A stretch of DNA of 13,399 nucleotides from Discostella pseudostelligera. Its lineage: Eukaryota; Bacillariophyta; Thalassiosirophyceae; Thalassiosirales; Thalassiosiraceae. Location: the NCBI GenBank assembly GCA_036940085.1, contig JALLBK010000800.1, positions 1 through 13,399 on the forward strand, in the 5' to 3' direction. The number at the start of each line of letters is the position of its first letter. The stretch's first letter is position 1. This document shows, in pieces, positions 1 to 8,564 of the stretch. The notes under the pieces were generated by a model. The model was not told the origin of the DNA and did no database searches. It was given only the letters and a program-made list of their open reading frames with translations. The position numbers and the translations under genes were made by a program.

Positions 1-97
1 GGGGTGACATCTGACATGTTGCTGCTGCCGCTGCCGGTGCCGCCGCCAGTAGTACTGTGAACTCTTCGGCCATCATCATCATCATCTACACGACAGA
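1..97 (+). promoter_or_regulatory. 5' flank/leader of the recA gene
   Basis: This is the sequence upstream of the plastid RecA start codon. It holds a CTG/CCG-rich stretch and a short CAT microsatellite (five units, 71-85). The start at 98 has A at -3, a favourable eukaryotic context. No TATA box or other clear promoter element is visible, and the window edge cuts the region. Confidence 0.4.
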
Positions 98-1533
98 ATG
101 CACCTCCCATGGCCGTCGCTAGCTCTTGCCGCTGCATTGGCAATTAATTCCAAATCCATTGCGGCGTTCACCCCGCCGTCGTCGGCCACAATTTCATCGT
201 CATCGTCGCTCAAATCTGTCGGCACTTCTACCCCCGCCACCTTCTTCCTCCTCCATGCTCGCAAGGCCCAAAATTCCAACAATGAAGACGCTAACGATGA
301 GGATGTCAAGCGAGAAAAAGTAGCAGTCAACCCAGCCAAACGGGCGGCACTGGATGGAGTACTGCAACGAATTGAACGCAATTACGGTCGTGGCTCCATT
401 GTCATGTTGGGGAATGCCGATAGGATGAATGTCGATTGCATTGGCACTGGAAGTATGACACTGGGTGCGTGAGATTCATATTGACATTGCTTTTTGTGTA
501 TGTCCGTTTTGTCAATGTAATCTGATCTTTTATTTGCTGGTAATCTGATATTTTAATGTCCACATTCATGTCATATTTGATGTCATTAGATACTGCCCTC
601 GGAGGTGGCTATCCCAAAGGTCGAGTTATTGAAATTTATGGTCCCGAATCTTCTGGCAAAACCACCCTCGCTCTTCACGCCTTGGCAGAAGTGCAGCAAT
701 CGGGAGGCACCGCTGCATTTGTCGATGCCGAACATGCCTTGGACCCTGCCTACGCCAAGGCCTTGGGTGTCGACATCGATTCATTACTCGTATCCCAACC
801 AGATTCAGGTGAAATGGCACTCGATATTGTTGATCAACTCGTCCGTAGTGCCGCCGTAGACGTTATCGTGGTAGATTCCGTCGCGGCATTAGTCCCCCGT
901 GCCGAATTGGAGGGGGCCATGTCCGACATGCAGGTGGGGCTACAGGCTCGTTTAATGAGCAAGGCATTGCGAAAAATCACATCGTCATTATCCTTGAGTC
1001 AGTGCACTGTCATATTCTTGAATCAGCTACGTTCAAAGGTTGGTGTCATCTATGGATCACCGGAAGTTACCAGTGGTGGAAATTCACTCAAATTTTATGC
1101 CAGTGTTCGATTGGACACGCGACGACGGGAAGTGTTGCCCGATAATATGGGAATACGCGTCAAGGTGAAGGTGGTGAAGAATAAAGTTGCCGCACCCTTT
1201 AAAACAATCGAACTCGACATTCTATTCGGTGAGGGTATTGATAAGATGGGAAGTTTATTGGATGCAGCGTTGGATTTGGGTGTGGTATCACGTCGAGGAA
1301 GTTGGTACAATTATCAGGATTCGAACTTTGCACAGGGACGGGTGAATGCAAGTGAATATTTGAAGGAGAATCGAAGTGTGGCAAAGAAGATCGAAGAGGG
1401 AATTCGAGAGGCCATGCTGATGGCGAAGTCACCAGCAGCGTCGAAAGGGGGGAAGTGGGAGGTTGATTCGATTACCTTTGATGATGACTTGGATTCTTCG
1501 ATTGTGGCAGAGGGAGCATCTATCCTCGAGTGA
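98..1533 (+). CDS. recA: Plastid-targeted RecA recombinase (2 exons)
   Basis: Bacterial-type RecA, the ATP-dependent strand-exchange protein of recombinational DNA repair. Exons are 98-464 and 590-1533; the 125-bp phase-1 intron (GTGCGT...TTAG) falls just before the nucleotide-binding core. The spliced protein is 436 aa, against about 350 in bacteria. The excess is an N-terminal presequence: a hydrophobic signal peptide (1-23), then A23|F24 in SIAAFTPP, an ASAFAP-type site, then a Ser/Thr-rich transit region. This predicts import into a secondary plastid. Walker A is GPESSGKTT (140-148), the catalytic Glu sits in DAEHALDP (E170), Walker B is VIVVDS (D218), the MAW segment is [15 protein letters not shown] (237-251), and the L2-following segment [10 protein letters not shown] is at 285-294. 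All key residues are intact. It is convergent with the ABCG gene, with 118 bp between stop codons. The family is certain; the plastid destination is inferred. Confidence 0.97.
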
Positions 1534-1651
1534 GATAGGAATAGGCAGTAGGCACTTAGGTTCATGCGATACATGATGTAACTGTATTTAATTAGTTCGT
1601 ATTGATAAACCGTTCCTGTCCACCAACCTTTCATCGTACCACCGTTCCCAC
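1534..1651. other. Convergent 3' intergenic gap, recA / ABCG
   Basis: These 118 bp separate two facing stop codons and must hold both 3' ends. The sequence is AT-rich around 1575-1610. I see no further gene. Confidence 0.5.
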
Positions 1652-4364
1652 CTATTGCGCTCTTAAATTGGCTTCGGTGTCTACGAATGATGGTCCAAAA
1701 TACGAAAGACCGAACCAACTAATTGTTATGTAAATTCCCGACAGAACCCAAAGCTTCATCATGAGATCCGAGTAATTTGCATTGCCAAGTCCCAAGTTTG
1801 TCAGGACACTATCTCCGTCTTGAACCATTGCCAAAGCGCCCATCTTCGGAAGATCTTTCAGCTGACCCCATCTGCGGTTTCAATAAATGATAATTGAATG
1901 ATAATGCACTGTTGAGATGTGAGAACACAAAAGGCACGGACTGAACGGGAATAACTCACAACCCTCGATCTTTCTCTTCGAAGACCATACCCCGAAACTC
2001 CGCAGTGACGAGGCTTTCAATAGCCCATTTTATTGGGCTGAAAAAAGCCAGGCGATCCATTATCCAGTTGGGTGGCTCGTTGGAATCAACGCCACTTGGG
2101 TTGATAATGCCGACGACCATGAATATGACCATAATGGAAATGCCAGTACTCATTGCGGATTCGACCGAAGATGTAAAGCTTCCAATTGCAAATCCAAGAG
2201 AGGCCGAAGATACAGTCATCAAGCAATAGGTCTTGATCAGAGTAGTCATGGATGTTTTAAGACCCGTCAGCAGTTTCAGGACTGACGCAAACACCAATGA
2301 AAAGCTAGCATCAATTGGAATTTCAGCAATAACTTTGGCAAGAATGTACTCCAGGCTGAAGTAATTGCATCGCATCTGCTCACGCATTACGACACCTCGC
2401 TCTCTCGCAAATAGGTCCAATGTTTTCATCAGAGACATGATCGACATGTTTATCACTCCATATGTCAATAATGCAACTCTGTCCGCAATACTTTTTGGTA
2501 TCGGTTTGTCATCTCTTACACTCCTGAATATAGTTGCAAATAGACTAGCCTGTACTATTGATGCCCCGAGTCTAAGCAGAATGATATTTGTGTTCCGTAT
2601 GTTTTGTCTCCATGATCGTAAAAGAAGGAAAGCAAATCTTTTGCATGCATTTACTACCCCTATCATTTTGTTTCGAAGAAAAAGCGAAACCGAGGACAAC
2701 CTACCACCCACCAATCTCCTAGTATCTATTTGAGGTCTTTGTTGTTGTGTGATAATTGCCATGTCATCAATGTCAGGCGACGACCACGCATCGTCAGTTG
2801 TGCAAGATTGAAGGAAACGATGATGCAGCAGGTTAATTCGAGCTTCATCGACAAGAGCTTGCACAGGATCTTCCTACGTGGTTGAAGAACAAACATTCTT
2901 GAGTCTCAAATGGATACGAACAATTTAATTCGGTAGTCAAACCGTACTCACTGTATCGACTGTAACTAAGTCGATGAAGTACTCAGCTGGGTTGGTATCA
3001 TGTTGTGGGCATTCATATCCAATATTCTTAAAGTAGGCTGTTGCTTTATCCGTCTCTCCAGCATAACACATCTTCCCTCCTGGAGCAAGGAGAATGAACC
3101 GATCCAGCGTTTTCCATATGGAGGTTTTGGGTTGATGCAAAGTACAGATTGAAGGCACATTCTGTTCTTTTGCAAGAGATGCAATGAGGTTGATCACCTT
3201 TTCAGCTTGAGAACTATCCAAACCAGTAGTACTAGTAATCGACAATAGTGAGGCGAATACAAATAAAAACAATGATAAGAGATGCGAGAACTCTGACTTA
3301 CGGCTCGTCGGCGAGGAAGAGTTTTGGTTCAGTAACCAGCTCTAACGCAAGAGATAGACGCCTCCTCTCTCCACCACTCAAACTGCCACCTCCTCCTCTT
3401 ATTTTGAGGAGTTTTCGCATCCACGGTCTACTTGTTCCACGTCCTCCACCATCCAATTTGGTTCGATCACCTATCCTACGATCGGCGACACCCAACAATC
3501 CCAGCGAAGTCAACAGCCGCTCTGCGATTGCTTTCGGTCCATTGAGTGTTTCACTCCCATCCTTTCTTGTTGATTGCTTTTGAGATTCCAAGTATGCAGC
3601 GAATTCTAATGATTCGCGAGGTGTTAGCATGCCGAAGAAGTCATCGTGTTGGGAAAGCATGGCAATGTCACCCTCCTTTTGTGAGAGATGATACCGAACA
3701 TGACTACTTGTAGTAGTGTTGGCAGCTGATTGGCTGATGCTATCATCGAATAGTAAATTCTCATACCAAACCGATCCCGTTAGCACTACTCCTGAACTAC
3801 GAGGAGTTGTTCCTCCGAGGGCATTGAGTAAGGTGGTTTTGCCAGCTCCACTGTACATCCACAAAATCAGGAAAGGTTCGTAGATCACGATATCAGTTTC
3901 CCATTGAATATTGGGCAGCAATGAAAATGGAATACTATGATAATAGCCTACCTCGGACCGAGAATACCACACAACGATCCATTCTCTACAAATCCGGATG
4001 AAGGGTGTAGTAGCCATGTGGAATCGTCCATGCATCGCCATTGCCGCATGCGGCCGTCGTAAATGGTACTGGTTGCATCATTATCATATTTGTCTAGCAT
4101 CTGCGCAGTTGTCCACGGACAATTCACCAATGATACACCCAAGTCTCGCCAATGCAGTCCTCCTCCTCCCACTCGATGACGATTATGATGCGGGTCATCG
4201 ATCAGGATGGTGCTCAACGTCGATGACGAGGAGGCTGTGTTGTTGTTGTCATCATTTCCGTCGCCAGTACCAGTACCGCCGCTACCGCTACTACTATTGG
4301 CTCCAACCAACACCAACGCATCGAGGCTAAGCCAAACAAAAACTATGCCGTATTTGACACGCAT
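1652..4364 (-). CDS. ABCG-family half-transporter (5 exons)
   Basis: ABC exporter subunit of the ABCG (WBC) type, one nucleotide-binding domain followed by one membrane domain, expected to work as a dimer. Exons on the minus strand: 4364-3952, 3850-3302, 3231-2952, 2873-1960 and 1871-1652. Introns of 101, 70, 78 and 88 bp all start GT and end AG. The joined protein is 791 aa. Walker A GPSGAGKT (136-143) is rebuilt across the first splice and Walker B LFLADEPTTGLD (315-326) across the second. The Q-loop lies in MLSQHDD, the signature is LSGGE (295-299), and the H-loop His is H353 in TLHQP. Six hydrophobic segments follow in the C-terminal half, the last in the final exon. The membrane domain resembles plant ABCG7/WBC7-type proteins from memory, which would fit a plastid envelope, but the substrate is unknown. 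Odd: the N-terminus has a hydrophobic segment (about 8-21) before a low-complexity Gly/Ser/Asn stretch. Confidence 0.95.
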
Positions 4365-4779
4365 ATTAGCCTTGATGTTTGGTCCACAATAATAATACTA
4401 CTACTCAAACGATGTGCACACCCCATCAACATCATCATCTCCTGGATACCATATTATTATCGAAGCCGAAGGCCGAAGCCAAAAAATAATGGAGAACCGA
4501 TCTCCGCCCGGGCTTTCCCGCCAAAAAGAGTGGAGAAAGATCTGGCGGGAAGGCGTCCACTTCAACTTTCTGTGTGACGGACAGACGAGTCAGTTGACAG
4601 GACTCACCGTCGAGGACAGACAGTCTCTATCGACGGACACGAGAGCATCCGCATGGGGGTGAATCGCGTACCATATCGAGAATCGAAGACATCATGGACC
4701 ATGGCCAAGACCGGTAGCGGCAGCAGCAGCGACGAGTGCAGTAGTTCGTAGCAGCCCAATAAGTAATGCCAGTGGCAGC
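4365..4779. promoter_or_regulatory. Divergent promoter, ABCG (-) / serine acetyltransferase (+)
   Basis: These 415 bp separate two start codons on opposite strands. The region contains the palindrome GCCCGGGC (4506-4513) and an inverted pair of E2F-like sites (4514-4551), listed separately. Upstream of the acetyltransferase ATG its reading frame stays open back to a TGA at 4660-4662 but has no in-frame ATG. Two out-of-frame ATGs (4694, 4703) and a third (4768) open only short frames, so they could act as upstream ORFs if transcribed. No TATA box stands out. Confidence 0.6.
4514..4551. promoter_or_regulatory. Inverted pair of E2F-like sites
   Basis: TTTCCCGCCAAA (4514-4525) matches the classic E2F consensus. 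Its core returns in inverted form as TGGCGGGAA (4543-4551). The arms TTCCCGCCA/TGGCGGGAA are a perfect 9-bp inverted repeat with a 19-bp spacer. The match to the consensus is seen directly; use by an E2F/DP factor in this organism is inferred. Confidence 0.5.
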
Positions 4780-6684
4780 ATGAGGTCATTAATATCCAGC
4801 CTAAATGACATGACGAAGCGGGGGGATAAACCGTCGTCATCGCCATCTTCTTCGGTGACGTCGGCGACGAACAGCAGTAGCACATCCTCTAATCTACGAC
4901 CGTCTACGAACAACATCGACATAAAGAGAACGATGATGCAATCCAAGGACGAACTATTCCTCCAACTACGCCGTGAGGCTGCGGCAGTTGTCCAGAATGA
5001 ACCAATCCTCGCCATGCTTCTCTCCAAGGTGGGACTGCTCGATGCAGCAGCATCAGCATTGCCACAACTCAATCATTCTCAAACGTCGTCGACATCACCA
5101 ACATCCCGCAGCTTTCCATGCGCATACGAATCAGCCACATCCTTCGAAGAGATAATCTCCCGCATCGTATCCCATCGTCTTTCCTCCTGCTCGGGTGGTA
5201 ACGAGAATATCTGTCCTACATTTCTACGAAATTTGCTCGAGGAATCTTTTCGCAATACTACTGATTTGGAGATGGGACATACCATGTCAGAAGCGGTACG
5301 GGAGGATGCTTTGGCAATTGTTAGAAGAGATCCGGCATGTGAGACATTATTGGAAGCAGTGCTATTTATGAAGGGGTTTCATAGTTTGGTATTGCATCGT
5401 GCGGCACGGAGGGCTTGGAGGCCTACGGTGGTGTCATCACAAACGACGGAGGGAGAAAATGCTATCAGCATTACTACCAGCAATGGAGGCGACGGGGGAG
5501 GAAAGCGATTCGTGGCCCTGCTACTACAATCTCAATCATCATCGGCATTTGGAGTGGATATTCATCCAGCAGCATCAATTGGTGCTGGAGTTATGATTGA
5601 TCATGCCTCCGGTGTCGTAATTGGCGAAACCGCCACAGTCGGTGACGGCACGACGATATTGCATGGCGTCACTCTGGGGGGTACTGGAAAAGATCATGGT
5701 GATCGTCATCCCAAAATTGGAAAGCATGTATTAATCGGGGCGGGCACCAAGATTCTTGGCAATATCACCGTTGGAGACCGTGCCAAAATCGGGGCAGGAA
5801 GTGTGGTATTGCGTCCCATCCCCAGTGGAGCCACGGCCGTGGGTGCTCCGGCAAAGATTATTGGATTCATTCCGAAGGGTGAACTTCCGGGTAGTACGGT
5901 CGATATGAATTTGGAGCGTGGTGAACCATTGTTGGGAATGCGACAGATTTCTTCGGGAAGTAGTGGTAGTAGCGATGTTACCGAGGGAGAGAAGAACGTA
6001 ACAGACGCTGTGAAAATGAAAGCAATGGACGATGATCAGGAGGATCAAGCGGCGGAAACTGAGTCTACAGGTAATTTGGATGATTACGACGCCGAAGAGA
6101 AGAAAGATACGAGTGGTGAAGATGACGACGATAATGTCACCGACTATGGCACCGTCCCCAAGTGTCGCTGGGTCAAAGTCTCCAATCAGGATGATCAATT
6201 ATGTCCCTTCAGTGGTCTTTTCCGTGGATCATCGTCTTCCATTAAAAAGAATTGCATCTCACACAAGGAAATACGCGCCCTCCTCCTCCAGGAGGGATGT
6301 AGCGAGGGGGAATGTGTGGAAGTATTCTTCGAACTGTTGCACAATACCCCTTTATTGTCGAAGGCACGACAATGCGGATGCATACCACTGCCGATCTTTT
6401 ATGAGTACTTCCCAACGATTGCTAAGGAGAAGACTAATTTAGATATGGATACGATTCAGGCATTGGCCAGAGGAGATTTGCGTGCATTAGGCATGAGCAA
6501 GAAGGCGAGCAAGCGGTTCAAGGCCACGTTTGGCATGTTGAACAAATACTGCACTAAATCGACTCTACTACCTCGGCGGCCGTCGGCTTCTGCGTTAACG
6601 ATGGACAAGTTGACTAAGTCAGAGAGGGAGCAGATGGGGCAACATCTGGATACAAATGCCTTCGGAGAAGGGATATCCATCTAG
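4780..6684 (+). CDS. cysE: Serine O-acetyltransferase with large insert before its C-terminal tail
   Basis: Transfers acetyl from acetyl-CoA to L-serine, giving O-acetylserine for cysteine synthesis. Single exon, 634 aa, against about 270-400 in bacteria and plants. The helical SATase N-terminal domain spans about 50-210, ending in MKGFHSLVLHRAARRAW. The left-handed beta-helix of hexapeptide repeats follows (about 255-370). The catalytic pair is D260 (VDIHPA) and H275 (DHASG), spaced 15 residues apart as in bacterial CysE; GGTGK and DRHPKIG are also present. After the helix comes a Ser/Gly and Asp/Glu-rich linker (about 390-455). Next is an unrecognised Cys-containing module (about 463-600) with weak EF-hand-like and SAM-like character, then a tail ending in FGEGISI. 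CysE proteins also end in Ile, which docks into O-acetylserine sulfhydrylase. The N-terminus is Ser/Thr-rich without a signal peptide, so cytosol or mitochondrion is likelier than plastid. The start at 4780 has A at -3 and is the first in-frame ATG. Confidence 0.95.
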   Translation: MRSLISSLNDMTKRGDKPSSSPSSSVTSATNSSSTSSNLRPSTNNIDIKRTMMQSKDELFLQLRREAAAVVQNEPILAMLLSKVGLLDAAASALPQLNHSQTSSTSPTSRSFPCAYESATSFEEIISRIVSHRLSSCSGGNENICPTFLRNLLEESFRNTTDLEMGHTMSEAVREDALAIVRRDPACETLLEAVLFMKGFHSLVLHRAARRAWRPTVVSSQTTEGENAISITTSNGGDGGGKRFVALLLQSQSSSAFGVDIHPAASIGAGVMIDHASGVVIGETATVGDGTTILHGVTLGGTGKDHGDRHPKIGKHVLIGAGTKILGNITVGDRAKIGAGSVVLRPIPSGATAVGAPAKIIGFIPKGELPGSTVDMNLERGEPLLGMRQISSGSSGSSDVTEGEKNVTDAVKMKAMDDDQEDQAAETESTGNLDDYDAEEKKDTSGEDDDDNVTDYGTVPKCRWVKVSNQDDQLCPFSGLFRGSSSSIKKNCISHKEIRALLLQEGCSEGECVEVFFELLHNTPLLSKARQCGCIPLPIFYEYFPTIAKEKTNLDMDTIQALARGDLRALGMSKKASKRFKATFGMLNKYCTKSTLLPRRPSASALTMDKLTKSEREQMGQHLDTNAFGEGISI

Positions 6685-6857
6685 ACAATAGAATGCATCG
6701 TCATGAACGAAATGTGGACGAGGAAGCTGTGCTGTAAGAAATTGTAACATTTAGGCATATTGGTTGCATCAGATATAATATGACCCACCGACTCAAATTA
6801 TTAAACATTTAACCAAATACGACGTCAAATAAGGACCTGTCTTAGGATTCTAGAATA
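6685..6857. other. Convergent 3' intergenic gap
   Basis: 173 bp separate the stops of the acetyltransferase (+) and the IscU-like gene (-). The sequence is AT-rich (for example around 6770-6830) and must carry both 3' ends. I see no extra gene. Confidence 0.5.
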
Positions 6858-8003
6858 CTACGCAAGATCTTTCTGATGATAATTGCGGTCGACGAAGTCT
6901 AACCAATCCCCATCGATCGTACCATCTACATCTTGTTTGCTGTTATCAACGCCATACATATCCAGCAGCTTCAAGTAGCTGGTCGCTGGTCGATGATCTC
7001 CCGTCTTATCTATCTTGATTTCATTGCCACCAAGCAGTCGATCACTGATAGAGTCTTTCAGATGTCGGAAAAAAATTTGGGCCATGGACGAGGTATTCTG
7101 GCCGTTGGATTCATCCCCAAAAAGGAAATATGATGAAGGAGATCTCCGATGCCAATCGCTTGCTTCATGAGTAAATGCAAATTGATTCTCCATTTCAGAT
7201 GCATTCTCGACTTGATGACGGTCCCCTATGATATTTGTAGCCTGTTTCCTCCCAGACGAACTGTACATTCGATAATACTCACCCAATGTAGGAGAATAGG
7301 ACTCTGCATTATTATCGTTTCGTGGACTGGGCATCCGCTCATGTATCATGGAGAGCAACGAGCCCTCTACGAGATCATAGCAGTGAAAATGTTGATGCGT
7401 AGTATCATACCAGTTTGTGCTTTGTTTTGTCGATTCTTTCTTTGCGATTCTGAACTTCGTTGGCCTTGTCCCTTCTATTGTCGGTAGCACACTCTCTCGG
7501 AGCACTGTATGACGATGTGCAACCGAGCTCCGAGTGCCTACTACGCCCATATTCATCTCGTTCCTAATTTGTGCCAATGTCTTTCCATTTAAGTGTTCTA
7601 CTGACTGCTTTGCCATGTGATGCAATGTTGGACAGGTGCACGAAGTCAGCATCGGCTGCGAGCGCTGGTTTGTGAGCGGTTTCAAGTGAATACCATCGTT
7701 GCCTCTCCCAGAAGTAGAAGCGGTAGCCATAACTCTCTTGGCATGATAAGTTGCTTGAACGATGGTAGGACTAGTGCTTGATGGACACTCTAAAAGTTGT
7801 GCCTCAAAGCGAAGGACACATCCGCAATTGGATCCACACTGCTGCGCCCAAGCTTTTGATCCACCGACTTCATTTTGATGTGATGTTGCCTCAGCCGGTG
7901 TCGGAGATACAGATACAGGTGCTGCAGATCGTATTCTAGATGCTAAGCCATGAGTTTTGCTGTCGACGAAGGATGACGGCGATGACTTTAGGAGGAATCT
8001 CAT
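6858..8003 (-). CDS. Hypothetical protein with diverged IscU/NifU-like domain
   Basis: Single exon, 381 aa; I do not recognise the whole protein. Residues 1-35 are rich in Ser, Arg and Ala with one early Asp, which could be a mitochondrial presequence. Residues 50-150 resemble, in order, the core of the IscU/NifU-N iron-sulfur scaffold: a Cys cluster CGSNCGCVLRFE (56-67) where IscU has ACGDVMKLQ; a strand ending ATYHAK (84-89) where IscU has ARFKT; then SCTCPTLHHMA (121-131) followed by HLNGKTLAQI (137-146), where IscU has GCGSAIASS and a GKS/TL-x-E helix. About 30 residues are inserted before SCTC. Cysteines are C56, C60, C62, C73, C122, C124 and C208. Residues 155-381 are polar with no recognised domain. 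The start at 8003 has A at -3. A scaffold role is inference from motif order; a structural relic or another metal-binding role is equally open. Confidence 0.8.
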   Translation of the reverse strand: MRFLLKSSPSSFVDSKTHGLASRIRSAAPVSVSPTPAEATSHQNEVGGSKAWAQQCGSNCGCVLRFEAQLLECPSSTSPTIVQATYHAKRVMATASTSGRGNDGIHLKPLTNQRSQPMLTSCTCPTLHHMAKQSVEHLNGKTLAQIRNEMNMGVVGTRSSVAHRHTVLRESVLPTIEGTRPTKFRIAKKESTKQSTNWYDTTHQHFHCYDLVEGSLLSMIHERMPSPRNDNNAESYSPTLGEYYRMYSSSGRKQATNIIGDRHQVENASEMENQFAFTHEASDWHRRSPSSYFLFGDESNGQNTSSMAQIFFRHLKDSISDRLLGGNEIKIDKTGDHRPATSYLKLLDMYGVDNSKQDVDGTIDGDWLDFVDRNYHQKDLA

Positions 8004-8564
8004 CTTGAACCTCTACTCTCAATTACTATCATCAACAATCAACAATTATTATTTGTGAGCACTCTTTGCGAAAGGTGTGGTACGATACTCTAGATGATAA
8101 TATCAGTATCAGCACCATCCATGCAAGCAAGCGCTCCATCGGCGGTGTTATCGGCATGGCGTGGCAGCGGCGGAGGAGGATAGCAATCAATCGCCAAAGA
8201 AGAATCAAATAGGTCGACGATCGATGACGTCATAATATGCCGCTAAATAGCGGGAAAAGGAACACTGTCGTTTTTCGCAGCTTGTTGCTTGCAGAATGGA
8301 GTGAACTCCTCTGGTTTTACAACATTAACTGTGAACTCTTGACCACCTATCTCGATTACTTCATACCCCTACTCTATTGCATTTCAACACCCGGGCAAAC
8401 TAGTAAGCGATTAGTACAAACCAGAAGTTGATGCTCCTAATTTTTTGTTTATCCTGGCAGATTAGGGATGGAGCAGCTTAGTTGGTACTCAAACAAATTC
8501 TTCCTGTAACACAAACTTTCCTGGAATCCACATCACTATACTCCACTAATTTTGCAGAAATCAT
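8004..8564 (-). promoter_or_regulatory. Upstream region of the IscU-like gene / 3' flank of the dehydrogenase gene
   Basis: 561 bp with no gene I can support. The part nearest 8003 is AT-rich. About 220 bp upstream of the start codon lies a compact group: the bZIP/CRE palindrome TGACGTCA (8225-8232), the palindrome CCGCTA-AA-TAGCGG (8240-8253) and an overlapping E2F-like AGCGGGAAAA (8249-8258). The distal part (8300-8564) shows only short AT-rich tracts and would include the 3' end of the neighbouring dehydrogenase transcript. Confidence 0.5.
8225..8258. promoter_or_regulatory. CRE palindrome plus overlapping palindrome/E2F-like site
   Basis: TGACGTCA (8225-8232) is the perfect 8-bp bZIP/CREB palindrome; in diatoms TGACGT elements are known in CO2/cAMP-responsive promoters. 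Seven bases later CCGCTA and TAGCGG form a 6-bp-arm palindrome with an AA centre (8240-8253), which runs into AGCGGGAAAA (8249-8258), the reverse complement of an E2F-type TTTTCCCGCT. The match is direct; function is inferred. Confidence 0.45.

Noticed and set aside
465..589. Apparent frame break inside recA and an internal ATG at 556 suggesting two genes or a pseudogene.
   Set aside because: A GT...AG intron of 125 bp joins TGSMTL to DTALGGG exactly where RecA requires it; the ATG at 556 is inside the intron.
1872..3951. ABCG coding region broken into several frames, as in a decayed transporter.
   Set aside because: All four breaks are canonical short introns; joined, every ATPase motif and six membrane segments are intact.
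5731..6198. 155-codon antisense frame within the acetyltransferase gene.
   Set aside because: It mirrors the conserved beta-helix and acidic-linker codons; its protein has no recognisable features.
6933..7487. Two plus-strand frames (66 and 112 codons) opposite the IscU-like gene.
   Set aside because: Shadow frames of the 381-codon minus-strand gene; no motifs.
8237..8431. Small plus-strand frame (64 aa) in the gap upstream of the IscU-like gene.
   Set aside because: Starts inside the CRE/palindrome cluster, lacks any family resemblance, and is of a length expected by chance.
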